A stretch of DNA of 64,000 nucleotides from Musicola paradisiaca NCPPB 2511. GTDB lineage: Bacteria; Pseudomonadota; Gammaproteobacteria; Enterobacterales; Enterobacteriaceae. Position 1 is the first letter of the stretch. Every line of letters starts with the position of its first letter. Shown here piece after piece: positions 1 through 10,150 of the stretch. The stretch spans positions 4,349,868-4,413,867 of the forward strand of contig NZ_CM001857.1 of assembly GCF_000400505.1 (NCBI RefSeq). The letters run 5' to 3'. The notes under the pieces are model-generated. The model saw only the letters and a program-made list of their open reading frames with translations, had not been told where the DNA came from and did no database searches. The position numbers and the translations under genes are program-made.

Positions 1-124
1 GACATTACTCACCCGTCCGCCGCTCGCCGGCGGGGAAGCAAGCTTCCCCCCGCTGCCGCTCGACTTGCATGTGTTAGGCCTGCCGCCAGCGTTCAATCTG
101 AGCCATGATCAAACTCTTCAATTT
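1..124 (-). rRNA. rrs: 16S ribosomal RNA, 5' end only (partial)
   Basis: Read on the minus strand, the segment begins AAATTGAAGAGTTTGATCAT and continues through the universal GAACGCTGGCGGCAGGCC and AACACATGCAAGTCGAGCGG motifs to GACGGGTGAGTAATGTC. This is the conserved 5' end of bacterial 16S rRNA including helix 6. The gene runs off the left edge of the window. The murI-rrn order matches murI-rrnB of E. coli. Confidence 0.98.
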
Positions 125-274
125 AAAGTTTGATTTGCTTCTGCTCGAGAAGCGGTGCTCAAAGAATTTACTGTTGTTAGTTCGTAATGAATTAACTGTT
201 GTTCACTCTTCAAGACTTTCAGTTCTTTCGTTCCGAAGTGTCCTGCGAGTGCCCACACAGATTGTCTGATTAAT

Positions 275-286
275 TGTTAAAGAGCA
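275..286 (-). promoter_or_regulatory. rrn leader boxA antitermination site
   Basis: The minus strand reads TGCTCTTTAACA followed by the conserved leader stretch ATCAGACAATCTGTGTGGGC. This is the boxA element and its neighbourhood in enterobacterial rRNA leaders, where NusB/NusE and Nus factors load onto RNA polymerase. It lies about 150 bases upstream of the 16S start, downstream of promoter P2. Confidence 0.9.
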
Positions 287-315
287 GTGCGACGTTTCTC
301 AGTCGCGGGTCGAAC

Positions 316-343
316 ATGTTATTTCAACCCTTAAAAATGTCAA
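316..343 (-). promoter_or_regulatory. rrn P2 promoter
   Basis: On the minus strand TTGACA (338-343) is followed after 16 bases by TAACAT (316-321), about 100 bases downstream of P1. Position and spacing fit the second of the two tandem rrn promoters of enterobacteria. Confidence 0.8.
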
Positions 344-411
344 GCGATACATGCTTGATACTTTACTAAAACTTCCAACGAAATTCACCGTTTCCGTCTC
401 AGTGGTGGCGC

Positions 412-439
412 ATTATAAGGACTTATTTGAGCCTGACAA
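412..439 (-). promoter_or_regulatory. rrn P1 promoter
   Basis: On the minus strand TTGTCA (434-439) and TATAAT (412-417) are separated by 16 bases. They are followed by the GC-rich discriminator GCGCCACCACTG that is typical of growth-rate and ppGpp-controlled rrn P1 promoters. An A+T-rich stretch upstream (440-465) could act as an UP element. It lies between the murI stop and the 16S gene. Confidence 0.92.
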
Positions 440-460
440 GCACTAAATTTAAAAACAAAC

Positions 461-1348
461 TCATTTGCCTAATATTTGCTCGTCAACCTGTAAAAGCGGC
501 AATTTTTCCAGCAAATGAAACCCATAACGCTGTAATACTGGCCACAGCGTTGCGACTTTTGGCGTGATCGCCAGGCAATACACCAGATTTTTTTCCTTCG
601 ATAGAAAAGGATTTTCCAAATGTTTCACCAGCCACGCCGTGCGTCGGGCAATGGCGGCACCTGAATCAACCAACCGTGTCCCCTCCGGCAAAGCCTGCTG
701 CAGTTCATTCGCTAATAATGGAAAATGCGTACATCCCAACACAACCGTATCGGGCGGTTCCGGCAATTTCAGCCAAGGCTTGAGGATTTTCCTCAGTGCA
801 TCGATAGGCACCTCGTCACCTTGTAACTTGGCCTCGCCCCACTCCACCAACTCCGACGATCCCAAAGATAGAATCGTACAATCATGGGCGAATCGTGAAA
901 TCAATTCGTGGGTATACGGACGTTGCACCGTCGCGCGCGTCGCCAATAAACCAACAACGCCGTTACGGGTCAGTTTTGCCGCGGGTTTGATCGCGGGAAC
1001 GACGCCCACGACCGGGAAGTTGAAGCGCGCCCTCAATGCTGGCAGGGAAATCGTACTAGCAGTATTGCAAGCGATAACGACTGCTGACAAAGGATGCTGT
1101 TTTTCAACTGCGTCAACGATCGAGACCACACGCTCAATGATAAATTGCTCCGGCTTTTCCCCATAAGGAAACGCCTCATTATCGAACGTGTAGATATAAT
1201 GCAAATCCGGCAACAATTTGCGGATTTCTTCATAAACGGATAGACCGCCCACACCGGAATCAAAAATCAGTACGGAGGGGCGGGCAGGTAAATCAGAAAC
1301 TATAGCTTCCGGTGAGATAATATTCTCGACCTGCGGTTCGGTAGCCAT
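461..1348 (-). CDS. murI: Glutamate racemase MurI
   Basis: Interconverts L- and D-glutamate in the cytoplasm to supply D-Glu for peptidoglycan. The 295-residue product has the N-terminal DSGVGG motif and the two catalytic cysteines of the Asp/Glu racemase family, Cys94 in VIACNTAS and Cys206 in LGCTHFPLL. The start chosen is the ATG giving MATEPQ, which matches the MATK- start of E. coli MurI; the longer reading frame begins 45 bases earlier. Its 5' end overlaps the 3' end of btuB by 56 bases, the same overlap arrangement known in E. coli, so the two are probably co-transcribed. The rrn operon follows directly. Confidence 0.96.
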   Translation of the reverse strand: MATEPQVENIISPEAIVSDLPARPSVLIFDSGVGGLSVYEEIRKLLPDLHYIYTFDNEAFPYGEKPEQFIIERVVSIVDAVEKQHPLSAVVIACNTASTISLPALRARFNFPVVGVVPAIKPAAKLTRNGVVGLLATRATVQRPYTHELISRFAHDCTILSLGSSELVEWGEAKLQGDEVPIDALRKILKPWLKLPEPPDTVVLGCTHFPLLANELQQALPEGTRLVDSGAAIARRTAWLVKHLENPFLSKEKNLVYCLAITPKVATLWPVLQRYGFHLLEKLPLLQVDEQILGK

Positions 1349-3140
1349 ACACTGTCTCATAATTCTTATCGAACAGGTTGGCGATTCTACCACGAACTGT
1401 CAGGTGAGAGGTGACTGGATATGACACCGCCAGATCCCAAACGCTAACACCACCCAGCTTCATCGTTTCAAAGGTATTAAAATCCTGATCGGTACGATCA
1501 CCCAGATAGTGATAAGTCACCGTCCAATCCAAGGGCTCCCAGCGCCAATCCAAATCATATTTAAACTGCTGGCGGGCTCTTCTTGTCAGGCGTTCATTCG
1601 TTTCCGCATTTCTGGCATCGATATAGTCGTAGGACAATTTATGTGCAACAGGCCCTGTATCAAACGACGCAGTGGTTTCAATCCCTTTAATGAGCGCTTT
1701 ACCAATGTTGAAATACCGACTGTTGACGCTGTCGTACTGAATCAGGTTGTCCACGTCATTACGATAAGCGGACACATGCCAGTTGACCGCTCCGGTCAGG
1801 CCTTCAATTCCACCTTCCAGCTGTTTGCTTTCCTCCGGCTTCAGGTTGGCATTACCGATGGAGCCATATAATTGCCCAAGATTAGGTGACTTATATGCGG
1901 TGCCGTAAGACGCCAACAGCCTATATCCTTGAGTGAACTCCCACGCAGTCCCGGTTTGCCAGGTAGAATGTTGTCCGAATTGCGAATTGTCATCACTACG
2001 CAACGATCCTTCGAGCGTTACCGGCCCCAGCAATTGCTGAGTGGTCGCATACACCCCGGTATTGCGGAGTTCAGACCCTCGCTCGACGAAATTGGTGTTC
2101 GGCGTAGTCGTTTGCTTCTGCCAGTCAACGCCGGTACTGATATTGCCTTTACCAACCTGAACGCTGTTGCCCCACTGCACGTTGTACTGCTGTATGTCGT
2201 CCAGCGTGGCCCAGCTGCTGGAACGGCCGCCCAATTGATCGTAGTTGTAGTCCTTACTGTGGCTATAACTGGTAATCAATTGCGAAGCCCAAATCCCTCT
2301 CTGGTAACGCAACCCGGTATTCCAGGTCTGGCTATAAAGCTGGCGTAAATCCCAGGGGGAACCGTCATAAGCAGTACGATTATCGAAACCATAGCCGCGC
2401 ACAAAGCCGCTTACTGCATCGCTAAACTGGTGTTCTACATTGCCGTACACCGCTTTGCTCATGAAACCGTCACGATCCGGCTGGGCCGAGGTACCATAGG
2501 CATCAGGCAGGTTGGCCACCACATCAAACCCTTTGGTATAGGTATAATTACCAGCAAACGTCCCTACAGTACGGCTCCCCAGATTCTGCTGGGTGGAAGC
2601 ATCATAGGTTTGATAGCCATTGGAACCCATCCCGGCAGAAAGCGTCGTACCGTTCTTCTCGCGCGTCGTGATGATATTGATGACCCCGCCAATCGCGTCA
2701 GAACCATACACGGCAGAACGCGGCCCACGGATATATTCCACCTTCTGAACCAGAGAAATCGGGATCTGGCTGATGTCGGAAGAGCCACTAACCCCCGCCT
2801 GATTCAGGCGGATACCATCAATCAACACCAAAACATGGCTGGACGCAGTACCACGAATAAACAGCGAGTTGGTCTGCCCCAGTCCGCCATTTTGAGCAAT
2901 ATCCACCCCCGGCAGACGACGCATCACGTCCGTCAAGCTTTTAGACTGCCAGCGATCGATATCATCTCGCGTCACCACCGTTGTTGGCGCCAGCACGGAA
3001 GACACCGGCTGAGGAAAACGATTGGCGGTCACGACCATAGCGTCACCACTGTCCTGTTGTGTGTTATCGCTACCTTGCGCCCACCCCGAAAATGCCGTGG
3101 CCATCATCGCCGTCAGCAGTGTTATTTTTTTATTAAGCAT
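1293..3140 (-). CDS. btuB: TonB-dependent vitamin B12 outer-membrane receptor BtuB
   Basis: Imports cobalamin across the outer membrane using TonB energy. The 615-residue product starts [12 protein letters not shown] (signal peptide ending near SGWAQG), has the TonB box DAMVVTA at the mature N terminus, a plug domain ([37 protein letters not shown]) and a 22-strand barrel ending in the aromatic terminus YYLTGSYSF. The start was chosen for the signal peptide; an upstream ATG adds five residues. A cobalamin riboswitch precedes it, so high B12 should shut expression down. The 3' end overlaps murI. Confidence 0.97.
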   Translation of the reverse strand: MLNKKITLLTAMMATAFSGWAQGSDNTQQDSGDAMVVTANRFPQPVSSVLAPTTVVTRDDIDRWQSKSLTDVMRRLPGVDIAQNGGLGQTNSLFIRGTASSHVLVLIDGIRLNQAGVSGSSDISQIPISLVQKVEYIRGPRSAVYGSDAIGGVINIITTREKNGTTLSAGMGSNGYQTYDASTQQNLGSRTVGTFAGNYTYTKGFDVVANLPDAYGTSAQPDRDGFMSKAVYGNVEHQFSDAVSGFVRGYGFDNRTAYDGSPWDLRQLYSQTWNTGLRYQRGIWASQLITSYSHSKDYNYDQLGGRSSSWATLDDIQQYNVQWGNSVQVGKGNISTGVDWQKQTTTPNTNFVERGSELRNTGVYATTQQLLGPVTLEGSLRSDDNSQFGQHSTWQTGTAWEFTQGYRLLASYGTAYKSPNLGQLYGSIGNANLKPEESKQLEGGIEGLTGAVNWHVSAYRNDVDNLIQYDSVNSRYFNIGKALIKGIETTASFDTGPVAHKLSYDYIDARNAETNERLTRRARQQFKYDLDWRWEPLDWTVTYHYLGDRTDQDFNTFETMKLGGVSVWDLAVSYPVTSHLTVRGRIANLFDKNYETVYGYRTAGREYYLTGSYSF

Positions 3141-3209
3141 GTAAGAAGCATCCAAACTGAATTGGCAGGATGCCGCACCTCATGATCGATAGCACGCGAT
3201 GACCATGAA

Positions 3210-3395
3210 CATTGCGACGTATACCGGCAGGTTTTCGGGCTCGGGTACAGCGGCGCAAGCCGCACGGAAACGACGACTTCCCACCCAAGAAGGCAGTGTC
3301 TGCATCATGCTGTCGTTCCCCATTCCCCTCACCGCTGCGCGTCAGCTCCAGGATTTCACTGGATTCCCTTTTAACTCGCCAGGCAAGGCCGGACG
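3210..3395 (-). ncRNA. Cobalamin (AdoCbl) riboswitch of btuB
   Basis: The minus strand upstream of btuB contains the hallmark blocks of the cobalamin riboswitch in order: AAAAGGGAATCCAGTGAAAT, then AGCTGACGCGCAGCGGT, and finally the B12-box-like AGCCCGAAAACCTGCCGG near 3218-3236. Flanking GC-rich segments (GCCTTGCCTGGCGAG) provide the closing stem. It ends about 70 bases before the btuB start, as in other enterobacteria, where ligand binding blocks ribosome access. Boundaries are approximate. Confidence 0.9.
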
Positions 3396-3541
3396 CTCAT
3401 GCTACGATCGGGCGGTGTGGAAGTCTAGACTTCCATTTATTGAATACAATAAATCACGGCTACAAAACTGGACATCCCCCTCATATGCCCTACAATCGCC
3501 GCCGTACAATTACTTTAGCTGCTTTTTCAGACGGGAAAATC

Positions 3542-4645
3542 ATGACGCCATCCACTTTGCCTATCGATCAATATGACGCCCAGCTTGCAGAGAAAACCGG
3601 GCGGCTTAAAGCAATGATGGCGTCATACCATGCCCCGGAACCGCAGGTATTCCGCTCACCAGTCAGCCACTATCGAATGCGTGCCGAATTCCGTATCTGG
3701 CATGACGGCGACGATCTCTACCACATCATGTTCGATCAGCAGACTAAACACCGTATTCGGGTCGATCAGTTTCCAGTCGCCAGCGAGCTTATCAATCGTC
3801 TGATGCCGGCATTGCTGAATGCGCTACGTCCCCACCTAACACTGCGCCGCAAACTGTTCCAAATCGACTATCTCTCTACGATGAGCAACGAAATCGTGGT
3901 ATCGCTGCTCTACCATAAGACTTTGGACGATGAGTGGCGGCAGCAGGCAATCGCATTACGCGACCAGCTACGCCAGCAGGGCTTTAATCTGCAACTGATT
4001 GGTCGGGCGACCAAAACCAAAATCTGTCTCGATCACGATTATGTAGATGAATGCCTGCCGGTTGCGGGCAAACAGATGGTTTACCGGCAGGTGGAGAACA
4101 GTTTTACCCAACCCAACGCGGCCATGAATATCCAGATGCTGGAATGGGCGTTGTCCGTAACGGAAGGCTCCAAAGGCGACCTGCTGGAGTTGTATTGCGG
4201 AAACGGTAACTTTTCACTGGCGCTGGCGCGAAATTTTGAGCGGGTGCTGGCGACGGAAATCGCCAAACCTTCGGTGCAGGCAGCGCAGTACAACATCACC
4301 GCTAACCAGATCGGCAATGTCCAGATTATTCGCATGGCGGCGGAAGAGTTTACCCAGGCGATGCGCGGCGTCAGGCAGTTTAACCGGCTGGAAGGCATCG
4401 ACCTGGCCAGTTATCGTTGCGATACCATTTTTGTTGATCCGCCGCGCAGCGGCCTGGATGAAGAAACTGTACGACTGGTGCAGGAATATCCGCGCATTCT
4501 GTATATTTCCTGCAACCCGGAAACACTGTGCGCCAACCTGGCGACACTCACCCAAACCCATCGTGTCAGCCAGTTGGCGCTATTCGACCAGTTCCCTTAT
4601 ACCCACCATATGGAATGCGGGGTACTGCTGGAAAAACGCACCTAA
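3542..4645 (+). CDS. trmA: tRNA (uracil-54-C5)-methyltransferase TrmA
   Basis: Makes ribothymidine-54 in the T-loop of tRNAs with S-adenosylmethionine. The 367-residue protein shows the SAM-binding segment [16 protein letters not shown], the [10 protein letters not shown] motif, and the catalytic cysteine in the ISCNPETL motif near the C terminus. The start MTPSTLP aligns with E. coli MTPEHLP; the open frame extends 110 codons further upstream through the btuB riboswitch region, which I regard as non-coding. It is divergent from btuB. Confidence 0.97.
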   Translation: MTPSTLPIDQYDAQLAEKTGRLKAMMASYHAPEPQVFRSPVSHYRMRAEFRIWHDGDDLYHIMFDQQTKHRIRVDQFPVASELINRLMPALLNALRPHLTLRRKLFQIDYLSTMSNEIVVSLLYHKTLDDEWRQQAIALRDQLRQQGFNLQLIGRATKTKICLDHDYVDECLPVAGKQMVYRQVENSFTQPNAAMNIQMLEWALSVTEGSKGDLLELYCGNGNFSLALARNFERVLATEIAKPSVQAAQYNITANQIGNVQIIRMAAEEFTQAMRGVRQFNRLEGIDLASYRCDTIFVDPPRSGLDEETVRLVQEYPRILYISCNPETLCANLATLTQTHRVSQLALFDQFPYTHHMECGVLLEKRT

Positions 4646-4658
4646 TCCGCCATGCCGG

Positions 4659-5030
4659 TCAGCGGTTTTCGGAATCCGCCGCAGCTTTGCGGGCTCTTAA
4701 CCGGATCACCAGCCAAAGCGCCAGTACGGCGCAGAGGGTCGACGGCACAAAGTTGGAACCGATTTGCGGATACTCGGCACGCACAATCGCGCTATACAGC
4801 AGCAGCCCGAACAGAAAACTGGCGGCGGCCAACAGCGGAACGCCTTCCGGCATCGCATAATGCTGATAGCGCTGGTGCAGGCAATACACCGCCAGCACCA
4901 TGGCGATTAACGGAAAAATGGAAAAAGGCACAATCGAACTGAACAGCGCGGTAAAAGAACCATTTACGGACAAACCAGCCACCAACGCCAGAAACAACGT
5001 ACTTTTCTCGGAACCTGCCTGCTCTGCCAT
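4659..5030 (-). CDS. yijD: YijD family inner-membrane protein
   Basis: A small (123 aa) hydrophobic protein of the YijD family, function unknown. About four membrane segments are visible ([60 protein letters not shown]) with a basic C terminus. The start was set at MAEQAG because AGGAGACATC precedes it. It lies 17 bases downstream of fabR on the same strand, as in E. coli, so it is probably co-transcribed with the fatty-acid regulator. Confidence 0.92.
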   Translation of the reverse strand: MAEQAGSEKSTLFLALVAGLSVNGSFTALFSSIVPFSIFPLIAMVLAVYCLHQRYQHYAMPEGVPLLAAASFLFGLLLYSAIVRAEYPQIGSNFVPSTLCAVLALWLVIRLRARKAAADSENR

Positions 5031-5047
5031 GATGTCTCCTCGCTCAA

Positions 5048-5686
5048 TCAACGTTCAGGGCTGGGAACGCCCTGACTCTGCTCTCTCCGGTACCAGTAAT
5101 AAGCCCCTTTCGCAATCATCCGCAATTGCAGCACTAGCCGTTCTTCCAACTGGCGCCGTTGCTCCAGGCCGACATCCAACGCTTCAGCGCCGGCGCTGAA
5201 CACAATGATGACCATCGCTTCCGCCTGCGCTTCGGCAAAGCTACGGGGAATATGGTTTTCAACTTCAAGATAATCCGCCAGTTCAGCAATGAAATGCTGA
5301 ATTTCTCTAGCGACTGCGGCACGAAATGCTGCCGACGTGCCAGAGCGTTCACGCAGTAACAATCTGAAAGCATTAGGGTTATTACCGATGAACTCCATAA
5401 ACGTCGCCACCGACGTTTTGATCACGCTGCCACCGCTTTTCGCAATGCGCTGACGAGCTTGCCGCATCAATTGACGCAGCATCAAACCACTCTCATCCAC
5501 CATAGTCAGACCCAATTCATCGACATCACGGAAATGGCGATAAAAAGAAGTGGGTGCAATGCCAGCCTCGCGGGCGACTTCGCGAAGACTCAGGCTAGCA
5601 AAACTGCGTTCAGCGCTAAGCTGGCTGAATGCCGCCTCGATGAGAGAACGACGAGTCCGTTCTTTTTGTTGTGCTCTGACACCCAT
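5048..5686 (-). CDS. fabR: Unsaturated fatty acid biosynthesis repressor FabR
   Basis: TetR-family repressor that, in E. coli, senses the unsaturated/saturated acyl balance and represses fabA and fabB. The 212-residue product starts [15 protein letters not shown] and is nearly identical to E. coli FabR through the DNA-binding domain ([20 protein letters not shown], recognition helix at about residues 35-55). Four extra residues are possible from an upstream ATG. It is divergent from sthA with a 215-base gap and followed by yijD. Confidence 0.96.
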   Translation of the reverse strand: MGVRAQQKERTRRSLIEAAFSQLSAERSFASLSLREVAREAGIAPTSFYRHFRDVDELGLTMVDESGLMLRQLMRQARQRIAKSGGSVIKTSVATFMEFIGNNPNAFRLLLRERSGTSAAFRAAVAREIQHFIAELADYLEVENHIPRSFAEAQAEAMVIIVFSAGAEALDVGLEQRRQLEERLVLQLRMIAKGAYYWYRREQSQGVPSPER

Positions 5687-5901
5687 TATCCTGACCAACG
5701 TTATCTGTTCTCCTTTCAGGACGAGGACTATAACAAACTTTATCTGCCATCTACCGGTTATTCACTACATACTGCGTCAAAGCCTGCCATAGTAAAAGTA
5801 TGCTGCCTATTTCCCACATAAATGAAGGGGATTATTGGGTTATTCCCTTGCCGATGTTAATATCGCGTTACCTAATTGTATAAAAACAGGTGTGTCCTAC
5901 C

Positions 5902-7308
5902 ATGACCATACAACAACAATACGATTACGATGCCATAGTGATTGGCTCCGGGCCCGGCGGTGAAGGTGCGGCAATGGGATTGTCCAAGCAAGGCGCCAAA
6001 GTCGCCGTCATAGAACGGCACTACAACGTAGGCGGCGGCTGTACACACTGGGGAACCATCCCATCCAAAGCTCTCCGTCACGCAGTCAGTCGTATCATCG
6101 AATTTAACCAGAACCCTCTCTACAGCGATAATTCCCGCGTTATCAGTTCTTCGTTTTCTGACATCCTGCGCCACGCCGGCAGTGTAATAAACCAGCAAAC
6201 CCGCATGCGCCAAGGGTTCTACGAACGTAACCACTGCGATCTGTTTTCCGGCGAAGCGAATTTTATCGACGCGCATACCCTTGCAGTCCGCTATCCGGAT
6301 GATACGCACGACACCTTGACGGCAGAAAACATCATCATTGCAACCGGTTCTCGCCCTTACCACCCGGCAGAAGTGGACTTCACTCACCCACATATTTACG
6401 ACAGCGATTCCATCCTCGAGCTGGATTATGAACCCCGCCACGTCATCATTTACGGCGCCGGGGTAATAGGTTGCGAATATGCGTCCATTTTTCGCGGTCT
6501 GAACGTAAAAGTGGATCTGATCAATACCCGTGATCGTCTGCTGGCATTTCTTGATCAGGAGATGTCGGACGCGCTGTCCTATCACTTCTGGAACAGCGGC
6601 GTGGTCATTCGTCACAACGAAGAGTTTGAGCGAATAGAAGGGGTCGACGACGGCGTCATCGTTCACCTGAAATCCGGCAAAAAAGTCAAAGCGGATTGTC
6701 TGCTTTATGCCAACGGCCGTACCGGCAATACCGAGAATCTGGGGCTGGAAAATATCGAGCTGGAAGCCGATGGGCGTGGCCAACTCAAAGTCAACAGCAT
6801 GTATCAGACCGCGTTGTCGCATATCTACGCTGTCGGGGATGTGACAGGTTATCCAAGTCTGGCATCCGCTGCTTACGACCAGGGGCGCATCGCCGCCCAA
6901 GCGATTACCAAAGGCGACGCCACCGCCCATCTGATCGAAGATATCCCTACCGGTATTTACACCATTCCGGAAATCAGTTCCGTCGGGAAAACGGAACAGG
7001 AGCTGACCGCAATGAAGGTGCCGTATGAAGTGGGCCGCGCCCAATTCAAGCACCTGGCGCGCGCGCAGATTGTCGGCATGAATGTGGGAAGTCTGAAGAT
7101 TCTGTTCCACCGGGAAACCCGGAAAATTCTGGGAATTCACTGTTTTGGCGAGCGAGCGGCCGAAATCATCCATATCGGGCAAGCCATCATGGAACAGAAA
7201 GGCGAAGGGAACACGATCGATTACTTCGTCAATACCACGTTCAACTACCCGACAATGGCGGAAGCCTATCGGGTAGCCGCATTGAACGGTCTGAACCGAT
7301 TATTTTGA
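5902..7308 (+). CDS. sthA: Soluble pyridine nucleotide transhydrogenase SthA
   Basis: FAD enzyme that moves electrons from NADPH to NAD+, lowering excess NADPH in the cytoplasm. The 468-residue product has the FAD-binding [10 protein letters not shown] at the N terminus, a second Rossmann motif [13 protein letters not shown], and the C-terminal dimerisation domain. In the disulfide-reductase position it reads [13 protein letters not shown], so only one of the two redox cysteines of related lipoamide dehydrogenases remains, as is normal for SthA. The start MTIQQQY was chosen over an in-frame ATG four codons upstream by family alignment. The last codons overlap the end of oxyR by 9 bases. Confidence 0.96.
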   Translation: MTIQQQYDYDAIVIGSGPGGEGAAMGLSKQGAKVAVIERHYNVGGGCTHWGTIPSKALRHAVSRIIEFNQNPLYSDNSRVISSSFSDILRHAGSVINQQTRMRQGFYERNHCDLFSGEANFIDAHTLAVRYPDDTHDTLTAENIIIATGSRPYHPAEVDFTHPHIYDSDSILELDYEPRHVIIYGAGVIGCEYASIFRGLNVKVDLINTRDRLLAFLDQEMSDALSYHFWNSGVVIRHNEEFERIEGVDDGVIVHLKSGKKVKADCLLYANGRTGNTENLGLENIELEADGRGQLKVNSMYQTALSHIYAVGDVTGYPSLASAAYDQGRIAAQAITKGDATAHLIEDIPTGIYTIPEISSVGKTEQELTAMKVPYEVGRAQFKHLARAQIVGMNVGSLKILFHRETRKILGIHCFGERAAEIIHIGQAIMEQKGEGNTIDYFVNTTFNYPTMAEAYRVAALNGLNRLF

Positions 7309-8208
7309 CAGCATCTCCATCTGATGCTGCATGTGTTCGCGAACAGCGTCCGCCAATTGTTCATAGCGGCCTCGCAGCGGCGAGCCGGGGCGATACACCA
7401 ATGCAATGGTGCGTTTCGGCTCAGGCTTATAACAGTTCAGATAGCACACACCGTCCCGGATACGCTCCCGCGGTACTGATAACGACGGCAGCAGGGTAAT
7501 ACCGCTGCCGGCCGCAACCATGTTGCGTAGCGTTTCAAGGCTGGTCGCGCGGAAATGGGTATCTTCATCGGCGCCGGCCTGGAAACAGAACCCCATGGCC
7601 TGATCGCGCAGACAATGACCATCCTCCAGCATCAGTAATTTCTCGCCCGCCAGATCGGACATAGCGACGCGCTCACGATTAGCCCAGGGATGATCCTGAT
7701 AGATAGCCAATTTCATCGGCTCGTCGAACAGCGGTACCTCGATAAACGCTTCAGATTCTTTCACCATCGCCAGAATCGCACAGTCCAGTTTGCCGCTGTC
7801 GAGCTGGGCCAACAGTTGATGGGTTTGGGCTTCATGCAGATACATCTCCAGTTTCGGAAAGGTGTGATGCAACATGGGGATGATATGCGGCAGCAGATAA
7901 GGGCCGACGGTAGGAATCAGGCCGATATGCAACGGCCCGGACATGGTTTCGCCTTGCTGGCTGGCCATCTCCTTCAACACTTTGACCTCCCGCAGCACCG
8001 TTCTTGCCTGCTCGACCAGCAATAGCCCCGCCTGAGTAAACAGCACCTTGCGACTGGTTCTTTCCAGCAGCATCACCCCCAGCTCATCCTCCAGCTTGCG
8101 GATCTGCCCGCTCAGAGTCGGCTGACTGACATGGCAAGAATCCGCCGCCCGCCTAAAGTGTCGATGTTCTGCCAATGCCACCAGATATTCTAAGTCCCGA
8201 ATGTTCAT
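7300..8208 (-). CDS. oxyR: Peroxide-sensing LysR-type regulator OxyR
   Basis: Activator of the hydrogen peroxide regulon. The 302-residue protein carries a LysR winged helix-turn-helix (residues 1-60, [20 protein letters not shown]) and the redox pair Cys199 (GHC) and Cys208 (GFCF), exactly the E. coli numbering, which form the activating disulfide. It converges on sthA with a 9-base overlap. The region upstream (8231-8280) holds repeated GATAG and inverted CTATC tetramers of the kind found in OxyR sites, consistent with autoregulation, though this was judged only by eye. Confidence 0.97.
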   Translation of the reverse strand: MNIRDLEYLVALAEHRHFRRAADSCHVSQPTLSGQIRKLEDELGVMLLERTSRKVLFTQAGLLLVEQARTVLREVKVLKEMASQQGETMSGPLHIGLIPTVGPYLLPHIIPMLHHTFPKLEMYLHEAQTHQLLAQLDSGKLDCAILAMVKESEAFIEVPLFDEPMKLAIYQDHPWANRERVAMSDLAGEKLLMLEDGHCLRDQAMGFCFQAGADEDTHFRATSLETLRNMVAAGSGITLLPSLSVPRERIRDGVCYLNCYKPEPKRTIALVYRPGSPLRGRYEQLADAVREHMQHQMEMLSK

Positions 8209-8230
8209 GCCCTAAATCTCTCCATAATCA

Positions 8231-8280
8231 TGATAGCCTCTAGCGATAGATAGGATAGCAACGAACGATTATCTCTATCA
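8231..8280. promoter_or_regulatory. Possible OxyR operator and oxyR promoter region
   Basis: Directly upstream of oxyR are GATAG at several places (8232, 8245, 8253) and CTATC near 8274, spaced at roughly ten-base intervals. OxyR protects four ATAG/CTAT-like half-sites spaced in this way, and autoregulates. The match is loose and was not scored. Confidence 0.35.
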
Positions 8281-8710
8281 ACATTTAGAGGAAATAATAC
8301 CCTTAAATCAACCAAATTCAGGTGCGATAGATCTGGAAGAAACAGGGAGTTTCAAATTCAGCGACAGCAAATGTCCTTAGCTTACAGACGGTGAAAACTC
8401 CGCCAGAGGATCGACAGCTCGAACGCAACAACCAATGCACATACGATCACCCTAAAAGGGCCGTATTTTATTCTTCACCAGGGGACTTTTTATGTACGCC
8501 GGCTCTTCCAGCCATTTGTCACGCTATAACGACAAGGCTGGCGTGTTCAAGCGGCAATATTTGGGATATGTCCACGAATGGCTCTTTTGTGATGAACATC
8601 GGTGAAACCCGATAAAAGGCTGGAATCATCATACACATTCATGAATAGAAAAGAGAGTCGACTGAAAACTAGCGGCAGATTGGAGCAATACGCTGAAATA
8701 TTGTGGAACC

Positions 8711-8815
8711 GCTGCTGCTGACGAAACGATTTTGACAGCTAGCGCAAGTTAGCGAACCAGACCCTTTTAAGAAAGCCAACGAAACTTTGGCGGGCTACGG
8801 CCCGCCGTTTTTTTA
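8711..8815 (+). ncRNA. Possible OxyS-like small RNA
   Basis: The plus strand reads AAGCCAACGAAACTTTGGCG and then closes in a GGCGGGC/GCCCGCC hairpin followed by seven T (8788-8815). The 3' third of E. coli OxyS has a very similar AAAGCCAACG-GAACTTT-GCGG block ahead of its terminator, and oxyS also lies divergent from oxyR. A small stem (CTAGC/GTTAG, near 8739-8752) precedes it. The start is a guess, placed after a weak TATTGT at 8699. Against it: it is about 500 bases from oxyR rather than adjacent, and the terminator loop lacks the fhlA-pairing sequence. Confidence 0.33.
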
Positions 8816-8821
8816 TCGACA

Positions 8822-10150
<1,329 letters not shown>

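Larger units (their letters stand above)
8209..8821. other. Long oxyR-metF intergenic region without a convincing gene
   Basis: These 613 bases hold no open frame with recognisable protein features; a 74-codon plus-strand frame (8391-8615) has odd composition and no ribosome-binding site. Two things stand out: the possible OxyR sites next to oxyR, and a strong plus-strand terminator at 8788-8815 that must end a plus-strand transcript starting inside this region, listed separately as a possible OxyS-like RNA. In E. coli this interval is occupied by oxyS and the arg genes. Confidence 0.6.

Noticed and set aside
3212-3541. Upstream extension of the trmA frame by 110 codons
   Set aside because: The extension lies on top of the btuB riboswitch and promoter, lacks family similarity, and the internal ATG matches the known TrmA start.
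5872-7182. 436-codon open frame on the minus strand opposite sthA
   Set aside because: It is the antisense of a certain gene; GC-rich coding DNA often leaves long antisense frames. The translation is low in known motifs and has no ribosome-binding site.
8391-8615. 74-codon plus-strand frame between oxyR and metF
   Set aside because: No family resemblance, no Shine-Dalgarno, and unlike codon use; the region is better explained by regulatory DNA and a possible small RNA.
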